DNA of 64,000 nucleotides from Sorex araneus (Eukaryota; Chordata; Mammalia; Eulipotyphla; Soricidae), in NCBI RefSeq assembly GCF_027595985.1, contig NC_073313.1, positions 107,440,552-107,504,551 of the forward strand, in the 5' to 3' direction. Below are positions 20,515 through 32,422 of this stretch, in pieces; within the stretch, counting starts at the first letter, position 1; every line of letters begins with the position of its first letter. The position numbers and the translations under genes were made by a program. The notes beneath the pieces were generated by a model, which was not told where the DNA came from, searched no databases, and worked only from the letters and a program-made list of their open reading frames with translations.

Positions 20515-20547
20515 ATAGCTTGCTTGCATGCTTCCTTGCTTGCTTTT

Positions 20548-20822
20548 GCTTTTTTAATTTTACTGAAACACCATGAGATAGTTACAAGATTTCATGTTTG
20601 GGTTACAATCACACAATGATCAAACACCCATCATTCCACTGTGCACATTCCCCACCACCAATATCCCCGGGATACCCCCCTCCCCCACTCCCCTGCCTCC
20701 ATGGCAGACAATATTCCCCATACTGTCTCTCTAATTTTGGGCATCATGGCTTGCAACACAGACACTGAGAGGCCATCATGTGTGGTCCATTATCTACTCT
20801 CGGCACACATCTCCCATCCTGA
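20548..20822 (-). mobile_element. L1 3' end, antisense
   Basis: tttactgaaacaccatgagatag, ccatcattccactgtgcac, C-rich tract (20668-20697), and ggcatcatggcttgcaac. Confidence 0.82.
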
Positions 20823-20839
20823 CCAAAATGACCAAAACC

Positions 20840-21130
20840 TTATATAGAGACAAAATCCTGAAAGCAACAAGAAACTGCCTATAAAGAAGCATCCTTAAGA
20901 TTCACAGCCGACTTGTCTGATGAAACCCTCACTGCCCGAAAACAGTGGTGGGACATAGTGAAAAAACTCAATGAAATAAATGCCTCATCAAAAATACTTT
21001 ACCCAGCTAGAATCATTCATAACAGAAGGAACAACAGGAACAACACAAAGTTTCACAGATAAACAACAGCTCAGGAACTTCATAGACTCAAAACCATGGT
21101 TACAAGAACAACTGGGTGGACTACTTTAAG
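20840..21130 (+). mobile_element. L1 ORF1 C-terminal-domain fragment
   Basis: Plus-strand translation, allowing one frameshift near 20880, gives LRFTADLSDETLTARKQWW followed by a KxLNEIN..SKILYPARI segment. These match the L1 ORF1p C-terminal domain pattern (ADxSxETLxARRxW ... ILYPAKLSF). It lies head to head with the preceding antisense 3'UTR, with no ORF2 between them. Confidence 0.72.
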
Positions 21131-21162
21131 ACAACACAGGCCCCTCTGGTACACCAAATTGC

Positions 21163-21327
21163 TTTCGCTTTGGGGCCACACCTAGCTATGCTCAGGGCTA
21201 ACTCCTGGCTCTGCACTCAGGAATCCCTCCTGGCAGCGATCAAGGGATCATAGGGGATGCAGAGGATTAAACTCAGGTCAGCTATGTGCAAGGCAAACAC
21301 CCTGCCCACTATACTCTCTCTGCACAC
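21163..21327 (-). mobile_element. SOR-type SINE
   Basis: Minus-strand copy: gctttggggccacacctagc, ctcctggctctgcactcagg, ggattaaactcaggtcagc, and tactctctctgc head. Confidence 0.8.
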
Positions 21328-21554
21328 TCCCCCCTGGTTTTTGTCTTTCTAATGATAAAAATTTACAGAGTCAAAATGAATTGTGAGGAAGTCCATTGTA
21401 TCGTTTTATGAATTATGAGTTAGGTGTCATGTCTACTCTTAAGTTATAATCTCTAAATCCCGGTGATTTTTTTCTCTAAAAATGGCACAGTTATACCTTG
21501 GAATCTATGATCTTTTTGTTGTTTAATTTATTCTATGCTGTTTTATTTTTATTT

Positions 21555-21848
21555 TCCCCATGGTTGTTGCTTTATTGCTGTGTTGACAGGGGTTGCATAC
21601 CCTTTGGGTTGCAGTGCTGACATAGTGTTCTGTGGAGCTCCCCAGGGGTCACAATCATTCATTGTGGTCCTCATACACACCAGCTGTAGTGCTTTGGAGT
21701 CTGCACATGCTCATTCAGCACCAGAGCTTCCAAAGAACACTGCTGCCAGGATGGCTCTTGGTACATGAGTGTAGCACTCGGGATTGAATTCATGACCCTA
21801 CACTCACAAAGCAGACCCTCTGACCTGGAGCCATGCCTCATGACCCCT
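21555..21848 (-). mobile_element. Tentative old SINE-related sequence
   Basis: Contains gcactcgggattgaattcatgaccctacactcacaaagcag, which resembles the B-box side of old SINE copies, and a ggagccatgcctcatgacccc end. It is longer than a standard copy and poorly aligned. Confidence 0.35.
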
Positions 21849-21859
21849 TGCATTATTTT

Positions 21860-22410
21860 TTGCGTAAGGTATAAGGTTTAGGCATCGTTCATTTTTTTTG
21901 GCCTATTGAGGTCTAATTGCTCTTTCATCATTTGTTGAAATGGTTTTACTTTCTTCATTTAATGTCTTTTGCACCTTTGTCAAAGATCAATTTGGCTGAG
22001 CTTGAATGGGGCTATTTCTGGTTTCTCTACTCTGTTCCATTGATCTTTTTCCAGATCAGCACACATTATCTTGATTACAGTGGCTATGTAGCCTTGATAT
22101 TGACTTGAATTGGTTCCTTACACTTTCTTAGTATTTTTCAAAATTTTGACTTCCTTTCCATATGGATTTGTGAATAATCTTGCCTGTAAAAATTCTTTCT
22201 GGGGTCTAGATAATATTATCTCAAGCCTGAAAATTAATTTAAGGATAACTTGCTTCTTTAGTGAATTACCAATCCATGATCATATGCTTCTTTATTTATT
22301 TAGATTTTCTTTGATTTATTTCTTATTTGATGAGTGTAGTTTTCTGTATACAATTTCAGTGCATGCTTTATATTTTTATTGATTTTTCATTGGTTTGAAT
22401 ATTTCAGAAC
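21860..22410 (-). mobile_element. Old L1 ORF2 fragment, antisense
   Basis: aagatcaatttggctgagc, ttctctactctgttccattgatc, ttgattacagtggctatgtagcc and ttttcaaaattttgacttc are antisense L1 ORF2 landmarks (reverse-transcriptase to C-terminal linker region). Confidence 0.8.
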
Positions 22411-22915
22411 TTCTAATTTTTAGCTTTGCACCTCCATATCTTTATAAATGTATTTTAAGGGTTATATATGAATAGTATTAACAGCCATTCAAGCACAGCT
22501 TAGAATATAATTTTTTTCAGGGTTGTTTGGGTGGTGGAGTCTTTACTAAGGATCAGACTTCTGCAGATTCTAAGAGTGACCAATTGCACTGCCTGCCCGT
22601 AACTGGAGCTTTCAGAGGGCAAATGACTTACAGTACTAAAATTAAATGAGTCTCAGACATACTGGTATGACTGGACCTCTGTAAAGTTCTTTGAGTACTT
22701 ATATACAAACATTATTTACTGGAAAACAGACATTACTAATTCAACAAGTAATTTCTTAAGGTTATCAGAGAGTTTGCATGTCTTATTAGTCACTCTAGCA
22801 TAAATTTTTATGTTTGAACAACTTGGAGAGACCTATATGGGAAAAAATCTAGGCTCCTTGAAGTTCCCCAGATCTAGAATGTTCCCAGTTTTACATTATA
22901 CATTTTTATTAGGTT
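22411..22915. other. No recognised feature
   Basis: AT-rich low-copy sequence. Confidence 0.35.
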
Positions 22916-22932
22916 ACATCTCTGCTTATGTA

Positions 22933-23105
22933 GCACTGCACTGTTGTCCCATTCTTCATCAATTTGCTCAAGCAGGCACCAGTAACATCTCCATTGTGAG
23001 ACTTTTTATTACTGTTTTTGGCATATCGAATACTCCATGGGTAGTTTGCCAGGCTCTGCTGAGCGGGCAGGATACTCTCAGTAGCTTGCCAGGCTCTCAA
23101 TCTCG
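22933..23105 (-). mobile_element. SOR-type SINE, CAGTG-tailed subtype, truncated head
   Basis: Minus-strand copy. The tail reads, in sense, ...gtgcagtgc with no poly(A). It is flanked by tctgcttatgta (22921-22932 and 23106-23117). The tRNA-like head is missing: the copy starts within the aagctac module region. Confidence 0.9.
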
Positions 23106-23168
23106 TCTGCTTATGTAAGTATTCCCATGTATATGAGTGAAACAGGAGTCATAAGATGTTATTTGGTA

Positions 23169-23334
23169 GGGGCTGGAGTGATAGCACAGTGGGTAGGGCG
23201 TTTGCCTTGCACGCAGCCAACCTGGGTTCGATTCCCAGCATCCCATATGGTCCCCTGAGCACCGCCAGGGGTAATTCCTGAGTGCAGAGCCAGAAGTAAC
23301 CCCTGTGCATCGCCGGGTGGGACCCCCCCAAAAA
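23169..23334 (+). mobile_element. SOR-type SINE, A-tailed, full length, 16-bp TSD
   Basis: ggggctggagtgatagcacagtgggtaggg head, gggttcgattcc B box, and cgccgggtgggacccccccaaaa tail. Flanked by aagatgttatttggta (23153-23168 and 23335-23350). Confidence 0.97.
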
Positions 23335-23466
23335 AAGATGTTATTTGGTAACTCAGTAAGTGTCGGTTGGATTAATAAATGATTAGCAAGTAAAATCTCT
23401 TGATTTGGGTGTTTTGGAGTCTTGATTTCTGGAATGGGGAGATGATACAAAAGTCAGCCATTTCTC

Positions 23467-23625
23467 TTGGGGGCACAGCGGGTAGGGTGTTTGCCTTGCA
23501 TGCAGCCGACCCAGGTTCGAATTCCAGCATCCCATATGGTTCCCTGAACACCGCCAGGAGTAATTCCTGAGTGCATGAGCCAGGAGTAACCCCTGTGCAA
23601 CGCCGGGTGTGACCCCAGGAAACCG
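23467..23625 (+). mobile_element. SOR-type SINE, 5'-truncated
   Basis: Starts within the A-box region (ttgggggcacagcgggtaggg) and ends in an A-rich tail. The flanks aaaagtcagccatttctc and aaaagtcagcaacttctc are an imperfect direct duplication. So the missing 20 or so head bases were lost at or before insertion. Confidence 0.9.
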
Positions 23626-23639
23626 AAAAAAAAGTCAGC

Positions 23640-24180
23640 AACTTCTCATACAGCAATTTCTCCCTGCGCAGCACTAAGTATTTCTTAACGTTGCTTCCCA
23701 GAAGAAAAGTATCTTTTTAACCAGGCAATCATTTACATTTTCCTGTGGAAAGGCCCTGGATGAATAAAGCCCTTAAGATGTCAAAGAACATTGGTTGAGA
23801 TTCTAAAATTCACTATCAAGTCATATGAGATATATACACAAACACACATTTATATATAGAGATATCTATAGTGTGTGCATATATCCATATATCTTCTTCA
23901 ATAATACCAGGCTAAAATCATCTATCACAGTCTACCTAAAATCATCTATCACAGTCAACTATCTCTTGACCCTGTTTGGATTGAAGCGTTGCTCTACACA
24001 TTTTTTTAATTATAGTTACTGTTTTGAGTCTGTAAGCTTCTTGGAGTTTAGTGTTGGACTGGCTTTTCTTTTAAAGGTACACTATTTTTTTCAAAGGTAC
24101 ACTATTTTGTTGCTCTCTTCACCACTAGATGGCCCATCTTTCAAAATAAACCTTACATACTTGGGAGCATTTTTTTTTTC
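23640..24180. other. Low-copy sequence with a 24-bp tandem duplication
   Basis: 23912-23935 and 23936-23959 differ at 2 of 24 positions. No other feature is recognised. Confidence 0.5.
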
Positions 24181-24198
24181 TTTTTAAAATATGGTTCC

Positions 24199-24427
24199 TG
24201 GACTGACAGCACAGCGGGTAGGGCATTTGCCTTGCACGCGGCCGACCCAGGTTCAATTCCTCCGTCCCTCTCAGAGAGCCTGACAAGCTACAGAGAGTAT
24301 CCAGTCCGCTCGGTAGAGCCTGGCATAGGTCCCATGGCATATTTGATATGCCAAAAACAGTAACAAGTCTCATAATGGAGACGTTACTGGTGCACGATCG
24401 AGCAATGGGACGACAGTGCTACAGTGC
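24199..24427 (+). mobile_element. SOR-type SINE, CAGTG-tailed subtype, 16-bp TSD
   Basis: Full copy from tggactgacagcacagcggg to gacagtgctacagtgc. There is no poly(A). Flanked by tttaaaatatggttcc (24183-24198 and 24428-24443), a perfect duplication. Confidence 0.95.
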
Positions 24428-24581
24428 TTTAAAATATGGTTCCAGGAATCCATGTCTCATTAAAATTGCAGCATTTATATGCACCTCATTTTATACGTAC
24501 CACATTTTATATAAAGAATGGCATCTTGGACAATTTTTAAATTTTAATTCTTATTTTGTTTATATATTGGAAACTTTTTTT

Positions 24582-24600
24582 AAAAAAAGATTCTATCGGG
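24582..24600. repeat. 5' target-site duplication of the RHOA retrocopy
   Basis: aaaaaaagattctatcggg directly after a T-run (tttttt/aaaaaaa), an L1-endonuclease-type site. The 3' copy is at 26531-26549 with one mismatch. Confidence 0.9.
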
Positions 24601-24862
24601 GCCCTCCCGCCGCTGCCGCCCGCCCTCGCTCGCGCTCCCCGCCCGCCGCCCGCCGTCCTCGGTCGTTTCTCTTGGTCTAGTCCGCCGCCGCCGACCCTAG
24701 CCAGCCGTCCTGTAGTCTCCGAGTGGGAGACTTGGCGGACGAGCGTCCTCGGCGCGGGCAAGTCGGGTTCACAGTCGTCGCCTGCGTGCCTTTCATCTGA
24801 AAGTAAAGGGACTTCGCAGAACTTCTACCACACAGGTCGTGGGTCTTTCAGCACATTTGTAA

Positions 24863-25480
<618 letters not shown>

Positions 25481-26503
25481 TTTTTGGGAGTGCTGTTTAT
25501 TAATCTTAGTGTATGATTACTGGCCTTTTTCATTTATCTATAATTTACCTAAGATTACAAATCAGACGTCATCTTGCTCTGCAGTATTTAGAAGCCAGCC
25601 ATGATCATTAATGATGTCCAAGCTGCCTGACCCGCCACCAGGGTCCCTCTCACACTGCTCTAACAGCCCTCCTCTGCACTCCCACCTGACACACAGGCGC
25701 TAATTCAAAAAGAATTTAACTTCTTGCTTCTTTCTAGAAAGAGAAACAGTTGGTAACTTCTGTGAATTAGGCTGTAACTACTTTATAACTAACATGTCCT
25801 GTCTGTCATCTGTCAGCTGCAAGGTATATTCTGGTGAGACACCACTTCAGAGCTTTACTTCTTAACACATTACATTAGCATAGCTCTGGAGTGGGCATTC
25901 CATTTTTTGGGGGGAAATATTCTCAGCCAGAAACACCCAAGTCCATGCAGCTATGACAAAGTTACAGTTCTGTGGTTTCATGTTAGTTACCTTATAGTTA
26001 CTGTGTAATTAGTGCCACTTATGTATGTCACCAAAAATAAATATATCTACTACCGACTAGATGTAGTATTTTTTGTATAATTGGATTTCCTAATACTGAT
26101 ATTTGTCAATCCCACAGAAAGTATATTGCTTTTTTAAAAAAGAAAGTGTATTTGAAAATAAAGTCAGATGGAAAATTCATTTTTAAATTCCAGTTTTGTC
26201 AGTTTCTCTGATAAAAGATGGCCATATACCCATTTCCCAGTACCCCCTCCCCAGAGCTGGGCTAAGTAAATAGGAATTTGGTTTCATGCCTAAGGCACTT
26301 AAGACACTTCAGAAAGTGGCATAACCTATCTCCCCTGAACTGCAGGGTCTGGCTCTAGGTCACAGTGCTCTTTTCTCCTCACTGTATCCAGGTTCCCTCC
26401 CAGAAGAGCCACCAGTTCTCTTGGGTGGTACTCAGTTTCTCTTTTTCTCTCCAGCTGACTAAACGTTTTTTCTGTACCACTTAATTTTTCCAACTACTAA
26501 TAG

Positions 26504-26509
26504 AATAAA
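26504..26509 (+). promoter_or_regulatory. RHOA: Polyadenylation signal of RHOA retrocopy
   Basis: AATAAA, 11 bases before the A-run at 26521. Other AATAAA hexamers at 26036-26041 and 26157-26162 lie within the 3'UTR. Confidence 0.9.
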
Positions 26510-26530
26510 GGCAGTTTTCTAAAAAAAAAG

Positions 26531-26549
26531 AAAAAAAAATTCTATCGGG
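26531..26549. repeat. 3' target-site duplication of the RHOA retrocopy
   Basis: aaaaaaaaattctatcggg, matching 24582-24600 at 18 of 19 positions. The left part merges with the poly(A) tail. Confidence 0.88.
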
Positions 26550-26554
26550 AGGGA

Positions 26555-26685
26555 TACAGGGATATTAGTGGCGGGAAATGTACGGTGGTGGAGGGATGGT
26601 TGCTAAAACATTGTATGACTGAAACCCAATCATGAAAGCTTTGTAACTGTATCACAAAGTAATTTAATTAAAAATAAAATTTAAA
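26555..26685 (+). mobile_element. L1 3' end, short
   Basis: gtggtggagggatggttgc, cattgtatgactgaaaccc and gaaagctttgtaactgtatc with A-rich tail. Its 5' part ends beside the RHOA insertion. Confidence 0.75.
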
Positions 26686-26839
26686 AAAATATAATACAAA
26701 CAGAAAAAAGGAAGGTACTATCCATAAGTATTTAAAGTTTTTTTAATGCAAAACAAGGTTTTCTCTAAAAAGATTTGCTGAACAAATATCTCATTATCTT
26801 TAGAGTAGGGCCATCATGAATTTTAGCTCTAACATATAC

Positions 26840-26990
26840 TACTATGCATTGTTTTAAATATTGGTGGATTTGGTTAGTGGTACAGTCCAAATTTGACTGT
26901 GCTCTGGGAACCATGCAGTGTGGGGTATGCAACAAAGAGCTTCACATAGTAAGGAATGTTCCTGACTACTTGAGCCACATCCCTGACTTC
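26840..26990 (-). mobile_element. Possible very old SOR-type SINE
   Basis: ctgtgctctgggaaccatgcagtgtggggtatgcaac resembles the central SINE text. The rest is decayed. Confidence 0.35.
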
Positions 26991-27218
26991 CAATATTTTC
27001 TCTTTAAGTTGAATAATGTTAAACCTAAGCATACCTATTTTAAAAGTAAAGTAAAATATAGGGTAGAGGTATGCATAGATGAAAAACAATGAACTAGAGA
27101 GAAAGAGCTGCACTAGAGATTAATAGGAAGTTATAATGGATCTAAACTTGTGATCAAATTTAAAGAGACCAAGATAAAAAGGCAGTAGAAAGATGGGGGA
27201 GAAGGAAAGATCTGATCT

Positions 27219-27400
27219 CAAGGTCTGGAGAGATAATACAGGGCATAAAGTGCTTGCTTTTGAATGCAGTTGACTCCAGCTCCATTCCTGACACTGCATT
27301 TGGTTTGGTTCCCTGAGCACCATCAGGAGTTATCCATAAGCATAGACCCAGAAACAAGCCCTGAGCACTGTGGGCTGTGCCCTTTCTCCCCCCAGGAAAA
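27219..27400 (+). mobile_element. Old SOR-type SINE
   Basis: ggtctggagagataatacagggc head, ttccctgagcaccatcaggagttatcc centre and an A-rich tail after ctttctccccccagg. Confidence 0.75.
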
Positions 27401-27435
27401 AGAAAGAAATGAAAAGAGAGGAAATAAAAAAGGGA

Positions 27436-27575
27436 GGGGTTGGCGAGATAGTACAGCAGATAAAAGTGCTTGCTTTGCACAGAGCTGACACTGTTGGATT
27501 CCCAGCATCCCATATGGTTCCCCAAGCATTGTCAGGAGCAGCCCTTGAGCATCACTGCGCATGGCCCAACCCCCT
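27436..27575 (+). mobile_element. SOR-type SINE
   Basis: gggttggcgagatagtacagcag head, gattcccagcatcccatatggttcccc, and gcgcatggcccaacccc. Its tail has become the adjoining tetranucleotide repeat. Confidence 0.8.
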
Positions 27576-27627
27576 AAGTAAGTAAGTAAGTAAGTAAGTA
27601 AATAAATAAATAAATAAATAAATAAAT
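27575..27627. repeat. (TAAG)n(TAAA)n microsatellite
   Basis: About six taag then eight aaat-type units in a row, growing out of the A-rich tail of the preceding SINE. Confidence 0.95.
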
Positions 27628-27691
27628 GTCCTTAAGTGCAGCTGGGTGCCACCCACATTCGTTCCCCCAATAAAGAAACAAGCAGGGCCCC

Positions 27692-27830
27692 TAGAGAGAG
27701 TTCAAGGGCTGAAATGCATGCTCTCCTTATGGATGCCCTGGGTTAGAAGCCACATACTGTGTAATCCCTAGAGCACTGTGCCAGGAGTAGCCCCCAAGCA
27801 CTGCCAGGTGTGGCCCAAAACCCAAAGAAG
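27692..27830 (+). mobile_element. Old SOR-type SINE
   Basis: gagagttcaagggctgaaatgc head, agagcactgtgccaggagtagc and gccaggtgtggcccaaa. Confidence 0.68.
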
Positions 27831-28087
27831 GGAAAATGAACAAACACAAGGCACATTGTCTTGGAAGCAAAAAAGACCCAAAAACTGCCTACTGTATCAT
27901 TCCAGTCATAGGAATTCCTAGAACTAGAAAAACTGTATACCAGCAAAAATCAGATCTGTTCCTGTCCATGTGGTAGAAAGACATGAGTAGAAAAAGACTA
28001 AACAAAATTTTGAGATGACATGAATGTTTTATATATTATTAATATACATAAACCTATAATGATCTATTAAAATATATATGCACTTGA

Positions 28088-28735
28088 AATTTAAAAAAAA
28101 TATTAATGAATCACCATGAGGTACTGTTACAGACTTACAAACTTCCGTGCTTGCATTTCAGTCATATAATGGTCAAGTATCCATCCCTCCACCAGTGCCC
28201 ATTTTCCACCACCAATGGTCCCAGCAACCCTCCCACCATCCCCATCCCGCTCCCCCTCCCCCCACCCCACCTCTGTGGCAAGGCATTACCTTTTGCTCTC
28301 TCTCTCTCTTCTCTCTCTCTCTATCTCTCTCTCTCCTTTTGGGTGTTGTGATTTGCAATAGAGGTATTAAGTGGCCATCATGTTTGGTCCATAGTCTGCT
28401 TATAGAGTGCGTCTCCCATCCCGAGCGGATCCTTCTAGCACCATTTACTTGGTGATCCCTTCTCTAACTGAATTGCCTTTTCCCCCAATGTGAGGCCAGC
28501 TTCTGAAATGTGGAGTAATCCTCTCAGTACTTATCTTTAATAATCTTGGGTGTTAGTCTCCCATTCTGTTACTTTATATTCCACAAATGAGTGCAATTTT
28601 TCTAAGCCGGACCCTCTCTTTCTGACTCTTTTCACTTAACATAATACTTTCCATGTTGATCCATCTATATGCGAATTTCATGGCTCCATCTTTTCTAAGA
28701 GCTGCAGAGTATTCTGCATTTGAAATTTTAAGTTT
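28088..28735 (-). mobile_element. L1 3'UTR and end of ORF2, antisense
   Basis: ttaatgaatcaccatgaggtac start, ccatccctccaccagtgcccattttcc, C-rich tract (28235-28272), (ct)n (28291-28335), then ccacaaatgagtgcaatttt and tttcacttaacataatac, the last part of the ORF2-adjacent region. No open frame. Confidence 0.87.
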
Positions 28736-28914
28736 GCTAAGAGTATAGATTTTAAGACTACTAACCACACACACAAAAGAAAGGGTAATTATCTAGTTAA
28801 ATGGAAATCTAACTTATGCTATAGTTATAAATTTACAATATATAAATGTATCAAATCAATCATTATACTGTGAGCCTTAAACTTCTCAATGTTAAATGAT
28901 CCTGGAGATTTTAT

Positions 28915-29030
28915 GCATTTATTTTAGGGGCATGGGGGTTACACCAAGTGATGCTTGGGTGGTTAGTAGGGTACTGGAAATAAAACAGAGACCGGCTGCA
29001 TGCAAGGCAAGCACTTACTGTCTCTTTGAC
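28915..29030 (-). mobile_element. Old SOR-type SINE
   Basis: aggggcatgggggttacaccaagtgatgc and gagaccggctgcatgcaaggcaagcac, ending tactgtctctttgac. Confidence 0.7.
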
Positions 29031-29034
29031 ACTG

Positions 29035-30135
29035 TAAATTATATCTTAATAAAGCTGGGGAAAACATTAAAAACCTCATTGAAAAGGCCACTGAATTGTA
29101 TATTTTCAAATGGTTATATGATAAATTTTATGTCAATAACCATTTAAAAGGCATCATTAAAAATAAAATGCAAAAATAATAAAATTAAAAGATAAAACTC
29201 TGAACCAAACATGCAACACATGCACACACTGAATCTACAACTGAATTAGGTAAGCAAGAGGATAAAATAAAGATGGAACTAAAGGAAGAAGTGTGGAGTT
29301 GGGGCCTGGGGAAGTACCCTCCTTTTTTTTTGTTCCTTTAGGGAACACTGAAAAACAATGTTTGATAGATGAGTACAAAATTATAGTCCCAAAGATCACT
29401 AATTGACATTGCCTAGCACCATCTGATTTTGCATATTTTGCAATTCATAACTGTTTGGACTTTGGAAAAGTAATGGAAGTCTAGATCGGATATTAGGCAT
29501 CATACCCAGAATGGTCTGGGGCAACACTGCATAATTAAGCATATCAATATTTCCGCAGTGAAATGTGTCCTTTGTCATAGTGATACAGATAAAAAGTATG
29601 AATTCACCAAAGATCAGTTCAGGTTAGTTTCTGTTACCCAAAAGGATTTTGACACCAAAGTTAAAACATTAAAACAACCTCTTTATTCTCAGAGCCTTTC
29701 AGAATATGCAAATGTATTTTTTCTGTCTTCATTTTTAACTGAGTCATGGGCCCAGGATATTTGACACATATTACTGTTCAAATTACTTTTGTTTGCTTTA
29801 GATGTTAATTTTTGGCATCAAGCTGCTTTATTTATTCTTACTTATTATTGTAGTCTAGCTATCACGGTTATAATAATGTTAGCATTAATGGTCTTGATAC
29901 CTTGATACCTCATCACCGCAAAGTGCCCAAGACCTTCCACTACTGTCCTGACTTCTAGTTCCCCTCTTCATTCCTCCTTCTCCCCATGCTTGGTAACCTT
30001 AGCTTTGTAATCCAATCTCAGTTCTGATACTATCATTTTGATTTGCATTTCCTTGTTTATAATTATGAGCACTATTTCATATGTCCACCTCAGGTGTCTG
30101 CTCATTAGATACTAAGTTTTATTTGTGTATTATTA
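29035..30135. other. Low-copy sequence, no recognised feature
   Basis: AT-rich. A 68-codon frame at 29558-29764 (many K, D, T, C) has no family resemblance that I recognise. Confidence 0.3.
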
Positions 30136-30138
30136 TTA

Positions 30139-30304
30139 CTTTTTGGGTTTGTGTGTTCACCCCTAGCTAATCTCAGGGCCTACTCTAGGCTCTCTGTATA
30201 GAGGTCATTCCTGGTAGTGGTCAAGGGACCACATGAAGTGACAAATATTAAACTGGGCTCAGTGCAAGGCAAGCATCCTGACTCCTGTACTATCTCTCTA
30301 GCCT
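30139..30304 (-). mobile_element. Old SOR-type SINE
   Basis: ctttttgggtttgtgtgttcacccctagc, ggtcaagggaccacatgaagtg and actatctctctagcctg head. Confidence 0.7.
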
Positions 30305-30464
30305 GAAATATTAATTTCAAAACGTTTTATTGCATAGGTTCATACCTGTTCTAAAAATGCATATGGTACAATGTTGGGTTTGGACTGGAATTCCTAAGTA
30401 TTTGTCGAGTTGAATCAGCCTAATCTAACCTTCTCACACTCATCGTCATATCTGCCTTTGAAAA

Positions 30465-30748
30465 AGCAGCAGATGTTCTGCTTGTTAGGGAGGTTAGTCT
30501 GGTTATGAATATAGATAAGAGTTAAGTGCCACAGGGATGTCTCTAGATGAACCAACAAAGGACCAAAGGGAAAAACTGATCCACAAAATTGAGTTTGGAG
30601 GTGTTGAAAGGGAGGACCTTTAAGGCACTTGGGGTAGGGAGGTGTGTACACTGGCTGATGGATGTGATGTTGAAATTATATGCATGAGAAACCATCACTA
30701 AATGTACTTAACAGTACTGTAAATCACAGTATCCCAATCAATTAAAAA
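30465..30748 (+). mobile_element. Old-type L1 3'UTR
   Basis: ccacaaaattgagtttggaggtg, aaggcacttggggtagggaggtg, gatgttgaaattatatgcatgag, and acagtactgtaaatcacagtatcc. The same order occurs at 7.45-7.69, 10.14-10.35 and 56.77-57.0 kb. Confidence 0.7.
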
Positions 30749-30784
30749 AAACTTATACATTTATTTATTCGCTGATTCTAGAAA

Positions 30785-30900
30785 TATTCATTGAGCATTA
30801 CTCTGAACCTAGCAGAGAAGGCACAGGAGGTCCCATATAAACAGAATTTCATTTCTGCCATAGAAAATTCATGGTCTGGCAGAGGGAGCAAGCTCCTCCC
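30785..30900 (+). repeat. L2 relic
   Basis: tattcattgagcattactctgaacct and atggtctggcagag resemble the L2 3' region (ttcattgagcacctactatg). Confidence 0.45.
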
Positions 30901-31123
30901 ACCATCTTATGAATTAATGGGCTGAGATCCAGGGAAGAAGTATCAAGTGCAATGAAAACTCCAAGCAGATGTGCTCTCTGCCTGGCATATGGACACCAGT
31001 GCCTGCCTAGGAATCTTAAAAGATGAGCTGAGAGTACTGCAGTCCCCTCACCGCTACAACCTAAAATGGAAATCTGATTCTCTCCTTCCTAAACTGTAGG
31101 GACTTGAATCTTCATGAATTAAT

Positions 31124-31297
31124 TTTTTCTTTTGCTTTTTGGGTCACACCCAGTGATGCTCAGGGGTTACTCCTGGCTTTGCACTCAGGAATTACCCCTG
31201 GCGGTGCTTGGGGGACCATATGGGATGCCAGGGATTGAACTCAGGCCGGCCGCGTGCAAGGCGAACGCCCTACTCACTGTGCTATCGCTCCAGCCCC
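31124..31297 (-). mobile_element. SOR-type SINE, A-tailed, young
   Basis: Minus strand: ttttgctttttgggtcacacccagtgatgctcagg through gctatcgctccagcccc. Flanked by atgaattaa (31114-31122 and 31298-31306). Confidence 0.93.
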
Positions 31298-31309
31298 ATG
31301 AATTAAATT

Positions 31310-32045
31310 TTTAAAGAACCCAGAAGAACTTCCCCTGTATATGAGTAATGAAAATTTGAACCTTCTAGTGCTTAATGAGTACCATCCTGGATAGCAATCT
31401 ATGGAAAGTCATCATAGTTTCCTGTTGATACAAAGAATTCCAGAATATAAGAATTCTTACTACAGACAGACCTGCCCCAGTAAACCACTTGCTTCAAAAA
31501 GAGTCTTCCTGGAGCCCAGAGACTGTAGAATTTCTCTGATTTCTAAGAATTGTCTTAATCCTGCTCAAACTCAACTGACCTTGGCTCTATATTATTGATG
31601 TAAATCCCTGGGTCCTTATCTAGGGATAATGAAGAAGTTGATATATGTTACACGTTTGAAACAACAATCAGCACACAGTAAATCCTGTACCAGGGCGCCT
31701 GTCTTAAAGGGTTAGTGCCAGGCTTCACAGATTATCTCTATAGCATGCTTAAAACTCACTGTCAGCTCCTATTATTTATTATCATCTTCGTCAACATGTA
31801 TCCAGTTCCAGGTAATACCACTCCTGAATTTATATCTCTAAGAAACTGAACACAGGTCAAGGCTTTTGTTTGGGAAGATGACCTAATATGACACACCAAG
31901 GTTTGTAAAACTCATGATAATGCTAGTAGATTCTATAAAGGGAAACTGGGGCAGAGACCCATTGTCCCACACATGTAGTGATATGACTCAACAAAGATCA
32001 AATTCAACAACAATCTCTTTCTTGTAAAGTCAATGGATGGTTTTA
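31310..32045. other. Low-copy sequence, no recognised feature
   Basis: No repeat or gene was assigned. Confidence 0.35.
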
Positions 32046-32049
32046 GTCT

Positions 32050-32235
32050 TTATTTGGGGGGAGTTTTTGAGAGGAGGGTTGGGCCACACTGAGCTGTGTT
32101 CAGTGCTTATTCCTGGCTCTGTGCTCATAGATCACTTCTGATAGAGCTCTGGAGAACATATGTGGTGCTAGGGATTTTATCAGGGCCAGCTATAATTAGG
32201 CAATTGTCTTAACCCTTGTAATATATCTCTACAAT
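32050..32235 (-). mobile_element. Old SOR-type SINE
   Basis: gggccacactgagctgtgttcagtgc, ggctctgtgctcatagatcac and taatatatctct head. Confidence 0.65.
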
Positions 32236-32250
32236 AATGTATATTTTCTT

Positions 32251-32422
32251 TTTTTTGCTTTTTTTTGGGTCACATCCGGCGATGCACAGGGGTTACTCCT
32301 GGCTCTGCACTCTGGAATTACTCTTGGAGGTGCTCGGGGGACCAAATGAGATGCTGGGAATTGAACCTGGGTCAGCTGCGTGCAAGGCAAATGCTCTCCC
32401 CACTGTATTATCACCCCAGTCC
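32251..32422 (-). mobile_element. SOR-type SINE, A-tailed
   Basis: Minus strand: tttttgggtcacatccggcgatgcac, tgctgggaattgaacctgggt and ttatcaccccagtcc head. It abuts the older SINE upstream. Confidence 0.92.

Noticed and set aside
24601..24790. CpG-rich promoter before RHOA-like ORF
   Set aside because: The GC-rich part is transcribed 5'UTR that begins exactly at the TSD. A promoter is not normally carried by a processed copy.
31132..31314. Recurring small protein family with a HRGYSWLCTQEL-like motif
   Set aside because: The same peptide appears at many loci on either strand because it is SINE sequence read in one frame. It has no start-site, codon or conservation support.
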